Shown: piece after piece, positions 1 to 8,085 of the stretch
How the letters are laid out: each line of letters begins with the position of its first letter
Numbering within the stretch: the stretch's first letter is position 1
NCBI RefSeq assembly: GCF_018138715.1
Contig: NZ_JAGSHX010000006.1
Location: forward strand, 8,184,001 to 8,248,000
Origin: Streptomyces asiaticus
Lineage (GTDB): Bacteria > Actinomycetota > Actinomycetes > Streptomycetales > Streptomycetaceae
DNA length: 64,000 bases
Direction: 5' to 3'
Position numbers and translations under genes: made by a program
The notes under the pieces: model-generated
The model's input: the letters and a program-made list of their open reading frames with translations, nothing else
Database searches by the model: none
Told to the model about the DNA's origin: nothing

Positions 1-66
1 AAGGAGACCTACGAGGCGGGCATCCGCCACTCCCGTTCCCCCGGAAGCCCGCCGGTGGAGAGCTGA
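1..66 (+). CDS. C-terminal tail of a gene entering from the left edge
   Basis: Reading from base 1, 21 codons run to a TGA at 64-66. The tail is polar, Pro/Ser-rich and has no recognisable motif, so the product cannot be named. It converges on the lipoprotein gene that ends at base 80, which leaves only 13 bases between the two stops. The call rests on one open frame and position, so it is tentative. Confidence 0.35.
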   Translation, partial: KETYEAGIRHSRSPGSPPVES

Positions 67-79
67 CCACCGGGGCCGG

Positions 80-667
80 TCACCTGGACATGATGTGCAG
101 GACCGCCGTACCGTCCTCCCCGGCGGCCATCAGGATCACCACGGCGCCGGGCTGGGCGGCCGGCCGCATGGTGCTCACCCTTCCGCACACGTTGCTGCTG
201 CCGTGTTCGCGCAGCACGGTGAGGCATCCCTGGCCGGGGCCGCTCGCCCCGCCCCGGGAGCGGTTGCCGCCCGACTCCACCGTGTACGTGACCTTGTTCG
301 GGCCGATCTCGTCCACGGTCAGCGTCGCCGGACCGGCCGGGCCCTCGAAACGGACCGTCACCCGCTCGGACACCGCGACCTCGCAGTTGCCGTCCGCGCA
401 GGCGCCGATGTCACGCCCGTCCGCCGCCGACTCCGACGGTTTCGCCGAGGCGCCGGGATCGCCGGAAGGGCTGCCCGAGGGCCGTGCGGAACGGGACTCC
501 GACGGGTTCCCACCGTGCGAGGGTGCCCCGTCGGTCGTGTCAGAACCGCCGCAACCGGCCACGGTCAGGGCGGTCAGCACCACCATCACGGCCGCCGTAC
601 GGCCCAGTCCCGGCTGATGCGCTCGCGCCCCGCGCGTTCCACGTACCGATCTCATGGTGGTCATCAT
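80..667 (-). CDS. putative secreted lipoprotein, function unknown
   Basis: The 195-residue product starts with basic residues, a hydrophobic stretch at about 24-37 and a lipobox (LTVAGC) with Cys39 as the likely lipidated residue, so it should be anchored on the outer face of the membrane. A Ser/Pro/Gly-rich linker at about 40-85 precedes a C-terminal domain that contains four cysteines (two close together near residues 90-95) and beta-rich sequence. I do not recognise the domain. Two ATGs begin the frame (667 and 664), and no strong ribosome-binding site separates them. It lies 48 bases downstream of the acyl-CoA dehydrogenase and may be cotranscribed with it. Confidence 0.7.
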   Translation of the reverse strand: MMTTMRSVRGTRGARAHQPGLGRTAAVMVVLTALTVAGCGGSDTTDGAPSHGGNPSESRSARPSGSPSGDPGASAKPSESAADGRDIGACADGNCEVAVSERVTVRFEGPAGPATLTVDEIGPNKVTYTVESGGNRSRGGASGPGQGCLTVLREHGSSNVCGRVSTMRPAAQPGAVVILMAAGEDGTAVLHIMSR

Positions 668-715
668 GACCGGTGTCCCGGCGTGCCCGGGTGCGACATT
701 CCGTCGCGGGGCCGG

Positions 716-1855
716 TCAGGGGGCGAGTTGGCGGCTGATGATGAGCCGCTGGATCTGGTTGGTGCCCTCGAAGATCTGCATGATCTTCGCTTCGCGCATA
801 TAGCGCTCCACGGGGAAGTCGCGGGTGTAGCCGTAGCCGCCGAAGACCTGGACGGCGTCCGTGGTCACCTTCATGGCGGCGTCGGTCGCCGTCAGCTTGG
901 CGACGCTGGCCTGCCGGGTGTACGGGCGCCCCTGGTCGCGGCGGCGGGCCGCGTCCAGATAGGTGGCGCGCGCGGAGTCGACCGCGGCGGCCATGTCGGC
1001 CAGCAGGAAGCCGAGCCCCTGATGGTCGATGATCCTGCGGCCGAAGGCGGTGCGTTCGTGGGCGTAGCCGACCGCGGCGTCCAGGGCCGCCTGGGCGAGC
1101 CCGGTGGCGCAGGCGGCGACGCCCAGCCGGCCGGAGTCCAGGGCCTGGAAGGCGATGTGGAGCCCCTGGCCCTCGCCGCCGATGAGCCGGTCGGTGGCGA
1201 GGAGGGCGTCGTCCCAGAAGGCGGAGGTGGTGGGGATGGCGTGCAGGCCCATCTTCTCCTCGGGGCGGCCGAAGGTGAGGCCGTCGGTGTGGCCGGGCGC
1301 GAAGAAGCAGGAGATGCCATCGCTGCCGGGGGCGGTGCGGGCGAACAGGGCGTAGAAGTCCGCCTTGCCGCCGTGGGTGATCCACGCCTTGGTGCCGTTG
1401 ATCCGGTAGGCGTCGGGGGCCTTCTCGGCGCGGCAGGTCAGGGCTGCCGCGTCGGACCCGGCCTGGGGCTCGGACAGGCTGTACCCGCCGATGAGCCGGC
1501 CGCCGAGGATGTCCTCCGCCCAGCGTTCGCGCTGCCCGGTGGTGCCGAACGTGAGCAGGGGGAAGGCGGCGAGGGTGTGGACGCTGGTGGCGATGGCGAC
1601 GGCGGCCCAGCGCGCCGCCAGCTCCTCCAGGACCTGGAGGTAGACCTCGTAGGGCTGGCCGCCCCCGCCGAACTCCTCCGGGTAGGGCAGGCCCAGCAGC
1701 CCGGCGTCGCCCAGCAGGCGGAACAGGCCCTCGGGGTAGGTCTCGCCGCGTTCGTGCCCGTCGACGCGGGGGGCGAGCTCCTTGTCGGCGATCTCGCGGA
1801 CGAGGTCGAGCAGGTCCTCGGCCTCACGGGTGGGAAGCAGACGGTCGACGGGCAT
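716..1855 (-). CDS. acyl-CoA dehydrogenase
   Basis: The 379-residue protein has the normal length and layout of the FAD-dependent acyl-CoA dehydrogenase family: an alpha-helical N-terminal domain, a central beta domain (the YSLSEPQAGSD and WITHG segments contact FAD and substrate), and a C-terminal helical domain. The C-terminal motif FEGTNQIQR carries the expected catalytic glutamate at about residue 363. The family oxidises acyl-CoA thioesters to enoyl-CoA and passes electrons to ETF. It lies 56 bases downstream of the indolepyruvate ferredoxin oxidoreductase on the same strand. This suggests it acts on an acyl-CoA made by that enzyme, such as an aryl- or branched-chain acyl-CoA; this is inference from context. 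Confidence 0.93.
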   Translation of the reverse strand: MPVDRLLPTREAEDLLDLVREIADKELAPRVDGHERGETYPEGLFRLLGDAGLLGLPYPEEFGGGGQPYEVYLQVLEELAARWAAVAIATSVHTLAAFPLLTFGTTGQRERWAEDILGGRLIGGYSLSEPQAGSDAAALTCRAEKAPDAYRINGTKAWITHGGKADFYALFARTAPGSDGISCFFAPGHTDGLTFGRPEEKMGLHAIPTTSAFWDDALLATDRLIGGEGQGLHIAFQALDSGRLGVAACATGLAQAALDAAVGYAHERTAFGRRIIDHQGLGFLLADMAAAVDSARATYLDAARRRDQGRPYTRQASVAKLTATDAAMKVTTDAVQVFGGYGYTRDFPVERYMREAKIMQIFEGTNQIQRLIISRQLAP

Positions 1856-1911
1856 CAGGGGCGCTCCTGAGGTGCGGACGGGCGAGGAGAGGTGCTGAGG
1901 GGGGGCCGGGG

Positions 1912-4900
1912 TCAGACGGAGACGGCCGCGGGGGCGTCGGCGGAGGCGGTCAGATCGTCCAGGGCCGCGCGGGCCGTGGCGCGGAACTCCTCGACCCGGG
2001 CCAGCTTGATGTCCTCGTAGCCGCGGACGGCCTCGACGAGCCGCACCAGATCCTCCACGGCCGTGGCGTTGCCGGGCGTCAGACGGGCCAGGGCGTCGCG
2101 GACCAGGCGCGGGTACTCCTCGATCAGCGCCCGCTCCTGGCGGCGGACCTCGGCGTATCCGAAGAGGTCCAGCCGGGTGCCGCGCAGCCGCCGCAGGGCG
2201 CGGAGGAGCGAGAAGAGGGCGGGGGCCGTGCGGCGGAGCCGGATCTTGCGCTTCATGCCCAGCGCGCGCAGCGCCGGAGGGTGCAGCAGAACGGACACGT
2301 CGGCATCGGCACCGAACTCGTCCGCGATCCTGGCCCGTTCCACGGTGTCCAGATGGAGCCGGGCCACCTCGTACTCGTCCTTGTAGGCCATGAGCTTGTG
2401 CAGCCCCTCGGCGTAGGCGACGGCGATGCGCTCGCCCGCCTCGTCACCGGCCCGCCGCCGGGCCGTCGCGGCCACCTGCTCCACCTCGGTGGCGTACCGC
2501 TCGGCGTAGGCCCGGTCCTGATAGGCGATCAGGTCGGCGGCGCGCAGGGCGACGGTGTCCTGGAGCGTCCCGGGACCGGCGGCGGTGGCCGCGACGGTGC
2601 GCGCCTCGGGTGTGACCTCCAGGACCGGCCGTTCCGGCGCGGCCAGGGTGCGCCGTACGGCCTCGGGGTCGAGGGCGGCGGCGCGCCCCCAGCGGAAGGC
2701 CGCGAGGTTCTTCTCCACGGCCGTGCCCAGACGGATCGCGCCCTCGATGGCGTCTTCCGTCAGCGGGAGGCAGCCGCGCTGGAAGGCGGCTCCGACGAGG
2801 AGCATATTGGTCGGCATGTGATCGCCGAACAGGGCCTCGGCCATGCTCTGCGCATCGAGGTAGAGGTTGTCCCCGGGGCGGGTGGCCGACTCGATCCGCT
2901 CCAGGGCGTCGTCCGGGGAGCCGGGCACGACGACCCGGTTGGTCACCATGGCCGCGGTGGGGACGATGGCGGAGTTGACGACGGCGATGGTGTGGCCGGG
3001 GCGGGCGATGCGGAGATTGGCGTCGGCGGCCGCCCCGAGCAGATCGAAGCCGATGAGCACGTCGGCGGTCGCGCGGGAGGCGCGCACGGCACCGGTGACC
3101 GGAGTGGCCGAGATCCGTACGTCACTGACGACGGGCCCGCCCTTCTGGGCCAGCCCCGTCTGCTCCAGTCCCGCCGCGTAGCGGCCGTCGAGATGGGCGG
3201 CCCGCTGGAGCATCTGGGAGACGGTCACGACACCGGTGCCGCCGATGCCGGGCATCCGCAGCAGTGTGCTCTCCCCGTCCACCGCCGGGGTGGGCGCGGT
3301 CAGGGCCACGGGCGGCTGGGGGATGGCACGGGGCCGCTTGTCCTTCGCCTCCTTGGCCGCCTCCGCCTTCGCCTTTGTCGCGTTCGCCTTCGGCTCGACG
3401 AGGAGGAAGGAGGGACAGTCGCCCTTCAGACAGCTGAAGTCGGAGTTGCAGGACGCCTGGTGGATCCGGGTCTTGCGGCCGAACGTGGTGTCCACGGGCT
3501 GCACCGACAGACACGTGGACACGTCCCCGCAGTCGCCGCAGCCCTCGCAGACCCGCTCGTTGATGACCACCTTCTCGGCGGGGGTGGGCAGCTGACCGCG
3601 CTTGCGCAGCCGGCGCTCCTCCGCGGCGCAGCGGTCGTCATGGATGAGCACGGTCACGCCGTCGGTGGCGGCCAGCTCCTTCTCGGCCTCGGGCAGATCG
3701 TCGCGGTGGCGCACCGTGGCGATCGGGTCGAGGCGTACGCCGCGGTAGTCGGCCGGTGCCGCGGTGGTCACCACGACCCTCCGCACGCCCTCCAGGGCGA
3801 GCCAGCGGGTCAGCGCCGGGACGTCCAGCCGCCCCTCCGGCCGCTGACCGCCCGTCATCGCGACGGCGTCGTTGTAGAGGAGCTTGTACGTCATGGTCAC
3901 GCCCGCGGCGACCGCCGCGCGGATGGCGAGCGAGCCGGAGTGGTGGAAGGTGCCGTCACCGAGGTTCTGCACGAAGTGCCGGTCGTCGGTGAACGGGGCC
4001 AGGCCGATCCACTGCGCGCCTTCGCCGCCCATCTGGGTCAGCCCGATCTGGTGGCCGCGGCCCGCGCCATCGAGGGCGATCATGGCGTGGCAGCCGATGC
4101 CCGCGCCGACGAGGGTGTCATCGGCGGTGCGTGTGGAGGTGTTGTGCGGGCAGCCGGAGCAGAAGTAGGGCGTGCGCGCCGAGATGGTGGGCAGTGCGAT
4201 CCGGGGCGCGGGCGGCGGTGCCAGCGAGGCCAGCCGGGCGGTCGCGGTCCGCGGCAGCCGGTCCTGGCCGATGCGCTGGGCCAGGGCCTTGGCCACGTCC
4301 TCGGCGCCGAGGGTGCCGCGGGCAGTGAGCAGCGGCCGGCCGTTCTCGCCGCGGCGGCCGACCACCACGGGCGCGTCGGCGCTGCCGTACAGGGCGGCCT
4401 TGAGGTGCCCTTCGAGGAAGGGCACCTTGTCCTCGACGACCAGGACCTGGTCCAGATCGCCGGTCATGGCCACCAGGTCCTCGTCGCAGAGGGGGAACGG
4501 CATCGCCAGCCGGATCAGCCGGATACCGAGCGCCTCCATGTCCGCCTCGCCGATGCCGAGGTCGGCCAGGGCGCGCCGCACCACGGCGTACGAGGTGCCG
4601 GAGGCCACCACGCCCAAGGTGGCGTGTGCGGCGCTGAAGGTGACGCGGTTCAGCCCGGCCTCGCGGGCGTAGGCGCGCGCCAGGTCCAGTCGGCGGGTGA
4701 GCATGTCGTGCTCGGCGTCCACGGACGCGGGGCCGACCAGAGTGGGCGGCGCCCCGCGCGGGGCGGCGGGCGGGGCGGGGATGTCGGGCCGGAGCGCGTC
4801 CAGGTCGACGATCGCCGAGGCGTCCGCGATATCCGCGACGATCTTCAGCCCGGCCCAGAGGCCGGTGGCGCGGGACAGTGCCACGGCGTGCAGTCCGAGT

Positions 4901-5448
4901 TCGAGGATCTCGGGCACGGAGCCGGGCGCGAGCAGGGGCATGGCCAGGCTCTGGCACATCGGCTCGCAGGAGCTGGGCACGGTCGAGGACTTGCTCCCGG
5001 GGTCGTCGCCGATCCAGGCCACCGCGCCGCCCAGCGCCGCCGTACCGGCCACCGTCCCATGCCGCATCGCGTCGGCCGCGCGGTCGAGACCGGGATTCTT
5101 GCCGTACCAGAACCCGGTCACCGCCTCGTGGCGGCGTCCGGGCACCTGCCCCAGCAGCTGCGTCCCGGCCACGGCGGTGGCGGCCAGCTCCTCGTTGAGC
5201 CCGGGCCGGAACACCACACCGGCGGGGTCGAGAAAGCGGCGTGCCCGGGCCAGCTCCAGATCGACCCCGCCGAGCGGTGAGCCCGGATAGCCGGAGACGA
5301 ACGCGCGGGTGTCCAGGCCACGCGCCTCGTCCAGGCGGCGCTGTTCGAGGGTGAGCCGGACCAGGGCCTGGATGCCGGAGATCAGCACACGGCCGCCGCG
5401 GGCCGTGTAGGGGTCATCGAGAGAAACCGCGGCGGGGTCGGTGCTCAC
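1912..5448 (-). CDS. indolepyruvate ferredoxin oxidoreductase family protein (fused subunits)
   Basis: The 1178-residue protein has the alpha-gamma fusion architecture of aryl/branched 2-oxoacid:ferredoxin oxidoreductases, which convert arylpyruvates to aryl-acetyl-CoA with thiamine diphosphate. A pyrimidine-binding N-terminal domain is followed by an FCSGCPHNTST motif near residue 430 and a ThDP-binding segment (GDGTFHHSGS) near 490. A cysteine-rich ferredoxin-like stretch lies near 630-670 (CEGCGDCG and later cysteines), then the gamma domain and a helical C-terminal tail. GTG at 5448 is preferred over upstream in-frame starts because GAGGAGG lies seven bases before it and the family begins here. 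It is divergent from an Lrp/AsnC regulator. Confidence 0.93.
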   Translation of the reverse strand: MSTDPAAVSLDDPYTARGGRVLISGIQALVRLTLEQRRLDEARGLDTRAFVSGYPGSPLGGVDLELARARRFLDPAGVVFRPGLNEELAATAVAGTQLLGQVPGRRHEAVTGFWYGKNPGLDRAADAMRHGTVAGTAALGGAVAWIGDDPGSKSSTVPSSCEPMCQSLAMPLLAPGSVPEILELGLHAVALSRATGLWAGLKIVADIADASAIVDLDALRPDIPAPPAAPRGAPPTLVGPASVDAEHDMLTRRLDLARAYAREAGLNRVTFSAAHATLGVVASGTSYAVVRRALADLGIGEADMEALGIRLIRLAMPFPLCDEDLVAMTGDLDQVLVVEDKVPFLEGHLKAALYGSADAPVVVGRRGENGRPLLTARGTLGAEDVAKALAQRIGQDRLPRTATARLASLAPPPAPRIALPTISARTPYFCSGCPHNTSTRTADDTLVGAGIGCHAMIALDGAGRGHQIGLTQMGGEGAQWIGLAPFTDDRHFVQNLGDGTFHHSGSLAIRAAVAAGVTMTYKLLYNDAVAMTGGQRPEGRLDVPALTRWLALEGVRRVVVTTAAPADYRGVRLDPIATVRHRDDLPEAEKELAATDGVTVLIHDDRCAAEERRLRKRGQLPTPAEKVVINERVCEGCGDCGDVSTCLSVQPVDTTFGRKTRIHQASCNSDFSCLKGDCPSFLLVEPKANATKAKAEAAKEAKDKRPRAIPQPPVALTAPTPAVDGESTLLRMPGIGGTGVVTVSQMLQRAAHLDGRYAAGLEQTGLAQKGGPVVSDVRISATPVTGAVRASRATADVLIGFDLLGAAADANLRIARPGHTIAVVNSAIVPTAAMVTNRVVVPGSPDDALERIESATRPGDNLYLDAQSMAEALFGDHMPTNMLLVGAAFQRGCLPLTEDAIEGAIRLGTAVEKNLAAFRWGRAAALDPEAVRRTLAAPERPVLEVTPEARTVAATAAGPGTLQDTVALRAADLIAYQDRAYAERYATEVEQVAATARRRAGDEAGERIAVAYAEGLHKLMAYKDEYEVARLHLDTVERARIADEFGADADVSVLLHPPALRALGMKRKIRLRRTAPALFSLLRALRRLRGTRLDLFGYAEVRRQERALIEEYPRLVRDALARLTPGNATAVEDLVRLVEAVRGYEDIKLARVEEFRATARAALDDLTASADAPAAVSV

Positions 5449-5539
5449 GTGAGCCTCCTCGGCGTGTCTGGGGTGCGGCTCAAGGACAGCAACACCCACC
5501 GGAGGAGCACAAGTAACTTGCGGCCGATCCGGGTGAAGA

Positions 5540-5585
5540 CGCAAACTGCCGGGGAAATTCGCGAGTCTGACTAAAAGAGTTTGCG
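5540..5585. promoter_or_regulatory. inverted repeat in the divergent Lrp / oxidoreductase promoter region
   Basis: CGCAAACT at 5540-5547 and AGTTTGCG at 5578-5585 form perfect 8-base arms separated by 30 bases. They lie between the oxidoreductase start (5448) and the Lrp start (5634). Lrp/AsnC regulators commonly bind spaced repeats and control a divergent target, so this is a plausible operator. No binding evidence exists. Confidence 0.4.
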
Positions 5586-5633
5586 CGCGCTGTGCGGGTC
5601 GGGCGGGCGTGTGCGGCGCGGAGTGGAGGGCCG

Positions 5634-6074
5634 ATGCCCGAGTTCGACGATGTGGACCGGCAGTTGCTGCGCATGCTGCGCGAGGACGGGCGGCGCACCT
5701 TCTCCGAGATGGCACCCGAGGTGGGATTGTCGGTGGCCGCGGTCAAGCGCCGGGTGGACCGGCTCAAGGACGCCGGGGTGATCAAGGGCTTCACGGTGCA
5801 GATCGACCACACCAAGCTCGGCTGGGGCATCGAGGCGTTCGTGGAGCTGTCCTACACCGGTACGACACCGGTCGGGGAGATCGTCCGCACCTGCTACACG
5901 GTTCCCGAGGTGCAGGCCGTCTTCACCATCGCCGGTGACCCCGACGCGCTCGTGCACGTCCGGGTGCGGGACATCGAGCATCTGCAACAGGTCATCGACG
6001 GTCTGCGCCGCGTCGGCCTGGTCACCGGAACCAAGACGCTGATGGTGCTGGGCTCGTGGACACGGCACGCCTGA
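5634..6074 (+). CDS. Lrp/AsnC family transcriptional regulator
   Basis: The 146-residue protein has an N-terminal winged helix-turn-helix at about residues 4-60 (DRQLLRMLREDGR, then the recognition region around VAAVKRRVDRL). A C-terminal ligand-binding RAM/AsnC domain follows (FVELSYTG, VQAVFTIAGDPDALVHVRV). ATG at 5634 follows GGAGGG at a good distance. The family senses amino acids or related 2-oxoacids as oligomers. Divergence from the indolepyruvate-type oxidoreductase makes that gene and itself the obvious targets. Confidence 0.92.
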   Translation: MPEFDDVDRQLLRMLREDGRRTFSEMAPEVGLSVAAVKRRVDRLKDAGVIKGFTVQIDHTKLGWGIEAFVELSYTGTTPVGEIVRTCYTVPEVQAVFTIAGDPDALVHVRVRDIEHLQQVIDGLRRVGLVTGTKTLMVLGSWTRHA

Positions 6075-6091
6075 CCTGGGGGCGTGCCTAC

Positions 6092-6298
6092 GGGTGTCCG
6101 GCGGATCTTGGCGCCTGCGGCGGGCCACGCGGCGGAGCCGCATATCGATGCCTCCCCCTCCCCGCCCCTTCCCACAACTAGGGCTCCGCCCCAGCCCCCG
6201 GACCCCGGGGTCCAGGGGCGGAGCCCCTACCACGCGGCGGAGCCGCATATCGGTGCTGCGGGAAGGGGCGGGGAGGGGAAAGATCCGTCGGACAACCC
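6092..6298. repeat. intergenic GC-rich MITE-like repeat, copy A
   Basis: This roughly 200-base element lies between the Lrp and MarR stop codons. Ends at 6095-6109 and 6280-6294 are inverted repeats matching 14 of 15 bases (left end TGTCCGGCGGATCTT). Inside are two perfect 22-base direct repeats (6126-6147 and 6231-6252) containing GCGGAGCCGCATATCG. Two inverted pairs are nested inside them: one pairs CCCCTCCCCGCCCCTTCCC with its complement, the other GGGCTCCGCCCC with GGGGCGGAGCCC. No coding frame fits. A closely related copy lies at 18642-18843 and a partial one at 41991-42082. It could also act as a bidirectional terminator. Confidence 0.85.
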
Positions 6299-6299
6299 C

Positions 6300-6812
6300 C
6301 TAAGCGCGCTCGGGGCCCGCTTCGCCCTCTTCCGCGGCGAGGTTCTTCTCGACCTTCATGAGGATCCTGGCGAAGGCCTCGCGCTCCCCGTCGTCGAGCC
6401 CGTCCAGGATGTGCTCCTCCAGCCGCGCCCAGGTCTCCGCGACCTTGGGCCGCAGGGAGTAGCTCCGCTCCGAGGCCCGGACCAGCATGACGCGGCGGTC
6501 CTGCGGATCGCGGGCCCGGGTGACATGCCCGCCCTGCTCCAGCCGCCGCAGCATCAGGGTCACCGTCGACGGGTCCAGGTCGAGCGCCCTCGCCAGCTCC
6601 GACTGCCGGACCGACCCCGCGTCCCACAGGGTCATCATCAGGAATTCCTGGCCGGAGCAGAGGCCGGTCGGGCGCAGCAGCCTGCCCCCGGCGAGGCGGT
6701 GCAGGCGGGACACCCGCGCCAGGGTCTGACTGACGTGGCCGCCGTATCCGGCCTCCGTGGCGCCGGTGGGCTCGGCCTCCGTCGCGTCGATGTCCGGGAG
6801 CTCTCTGGTCAT
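6300..6812 (-). CDS. MarR family transcriptional regulator
   Basis: The 170-residue protein has the MarR winged-helix core at about residues 50-115, with a recognition helix in VRQSELARALDLDPSTVTLMLRRLE and a wing around RDPQDRRVMLVRAS. ATG at 6812 gives the MTRELPDID start; an upstream in-frame GTG at 6839 lies inside the palindromic operators and is less likely. It is divergent from an Old Yellow Enzyme gene, an arrangement typical of MarR repressors that sense electrophiles or aromatic compounds. Its stop is only a few bases from repeat A. Confidence 0.92.
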   Translation of the reverse strand: MTRELPDIDATEAEPTGATEAGYGGHVSQTLARVSRLHRLAGGRLLRPTGLCSGQEFLMMTLWDAGSVRQSELARALDLDPSTVTLMLRRLEQGGHVTRARDPQDRRVMLVRASERSYSLRPKVAETWARLEEHILDGLDDGEREAFARILMKVEKNLAAEEGEAGPERA

Positions 6813-6835
6813 GGTGGCAAGGCTATCGTGGCCGA

Positions 6836-6899
6836 CCAATCATTGGCCACCCAATGAATGGGTTATGGTGGCTTCGCCGCGAGGTCGTTGGTCGCCCAA
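6836..6899. promoter_or_regulatory. cluster of CCAAT/ATTGG palindromes, probable MarR operators
   Basis: Three overlapping or nearby sites share TTGG/CCAA half-sites: CCAATCATTGG at 6836-6846, CATTGGCCACCCAATG at 6841-6856 (perfect 6-4-6) and TTGGTCGCCCAA at 6888-6899 (4-4-4). They fill the gap between the MarR start at 6812 and the oxidoreductase start at 6962. The 4-base spacer repeated in two sites supports one dimeric regulator binding both. Confidence 0.6.
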
Positions 6900-6961
6900 T
6901 GATCTCGTTGCCGACTGTTGTGCCCCATCGACCGCATGCCCCACCGACCCCGGGAGCCGTT

Positions 6962-8026
6962 GTGTCCACACCCTTCGATCCGATCGACCTCGCCGGGCTG
7001 CGGCTCCGCAATCGCCTGGTCATGCCCGCCATGGGCCGTGCCCGTGCCTTCGGGCCCGGCAATACGGCCACCGGCTCCATGGCCACGTACTACGCACAGC
7101 GGGCCACGGCCGGGCTGATCATCACGGAGGGTTCGCAGCCGTCCGTGGTCGGCCAGGGCTTCCCCCACACCCCGGGGCTGCACAGCGCCGAGCAGATCGC
7201 CGCCTGGCGCCGCGTCACCGACGCGGTGCACGCCGAGGGCGGGACGGTCTTCGCCCAGATCTCGCACGTCGGCAGGGTCGGCGACCCCGGCCTGCTGCCG
7301 GACGGGCTGGTCCAGGTCGCTCCCTCGGCCGTCGCCGCACCCGGCCGGCTGTTCACCGTCGACGGGATGAAGGACTTCACCACCCCACGCGAGCTGACCT
7401 CCCAGGAGGTGCGGGAGACGATCGCGGACTTCGCCCAGGCGGCACGCAACGCCGTCGAGGCGGGGTTCGACGGGGTCGAACTGCACGCCGCCTACGGCTA
7501 CTTGATCCACCAGTTCCTGGCCCCCAGCTCCAATCTGCGCACCGATGAGTGGGGTGGTTCGACCGAGGGCCGGGTCCGGTTCGCGGCCGAGGTGGTCGCG
7601 GCCGTGTCGGCGGCCATCGGAACGCGGCGCACCGGGATACGGATCTCGCCCGGGATCCGTTACAACGGCATCGAGGAGCCCGACCTCGAGGCCACATACG
7701 TCCCGCTGATCCGTCGCCTGAACGAGACCGGCCCCGCGTATCTGCACATCGTCGAGGACTCCCGCGATCTGACCGGCATCCTCCGCAAGGAGTTCTCCGG
7801 AACCCTCGTCCTCAACCCCGCGACGGACGGGTTCACCAGCGCGGAGGAGCTGGCGCTCATCGAGGACGGTACGGCCGACATGCTGTCCTTCGGGGCGCTC
7901 TTCCTCGCCAACCCGGACCTTCCGGCCCGGCTGCGCGCGGGCGGGCCGTACAACACACCGGACGAGACGACCTACTACGGCGGCACCGACAAGGGGTACA
8001 TCGACTACCCGCGCCTGAATGCCTGA
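6962..8026 (+). CDS. Old Yellow Enzyme family alkene reductase
   Basis: The 354-residue FMN-dependent NAD(P)H oxidoreductase shows the family landmarks: FDPIDLAGLRLRNRLVM at the N-terminus, QISHVGR near residue 100, the GYLIHQFLAPSSNLRTDEWGG segment near 180, and a C-terminal phosphate-binding region. The family reduces activated C=C bonds in enones, maleimides and nitro-compounds. The active-site pair is His175 with Tyr178 at the position where classical members have Asn or His. GTG at 6962 is chosen because homologues start at (M)STPFDPIDL; the ribosome-binding site is weak. Expression is probably controlled by the divergent MarR protein. Confidence 0.92.
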   Translation: MSTPFDPIDLAGLRLRNRLVMPAMGRARAFGPGNTATGSMATYYAQRATAGLIITEGSQPSVVGQGFPHTPGLHSAEQIAAWRRVTDAVHAEGGTVFAQISHVGRVGDPGLLPDGLVQVAPSAVAAPGRLFTVDGMKDFTTPRELTSQEVRETIADFAQAARNAVEAGFDGVELHAAYGYLIHQFLAPSSNLRTDEWGGSTEGRVRFAAEVVAAVSAAIGTRRTGIRISPGIRYNGIEEPDLEATYVPLIRRLNETGPAYLHIVEDSRDLTGILRKEFSGTLVLNPATDGFTSAEELALIEDGTADMLSFGALFLANPDLPARLRAGGPYNTPDETTYYGGTDKGYIDYPRLNA

Positions 8027-8085
8027 GGGCCGGCCCTCCTGGCCACGGTCGTAGCCGTGCTCGATGTGGTGGTGCGCGAAGCCGC

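Noticed and set aside
2281..5280. A 999-codon open frame opposite the indolepyruvate oxidoreductase gene
   Set aside because: It is Gly/Val/Arg/His-rich with no motif, wholly antisense to a clearly conserved gene; long antisense frames arise from third-position GC bias.
8025..8038. GAGGGCCGGCCCTC as a terminator after the Old Yellow Enzyme gene
   Set aside because: The palindrome has no loop-forming centre and only seven pairs; it is too weak to call.
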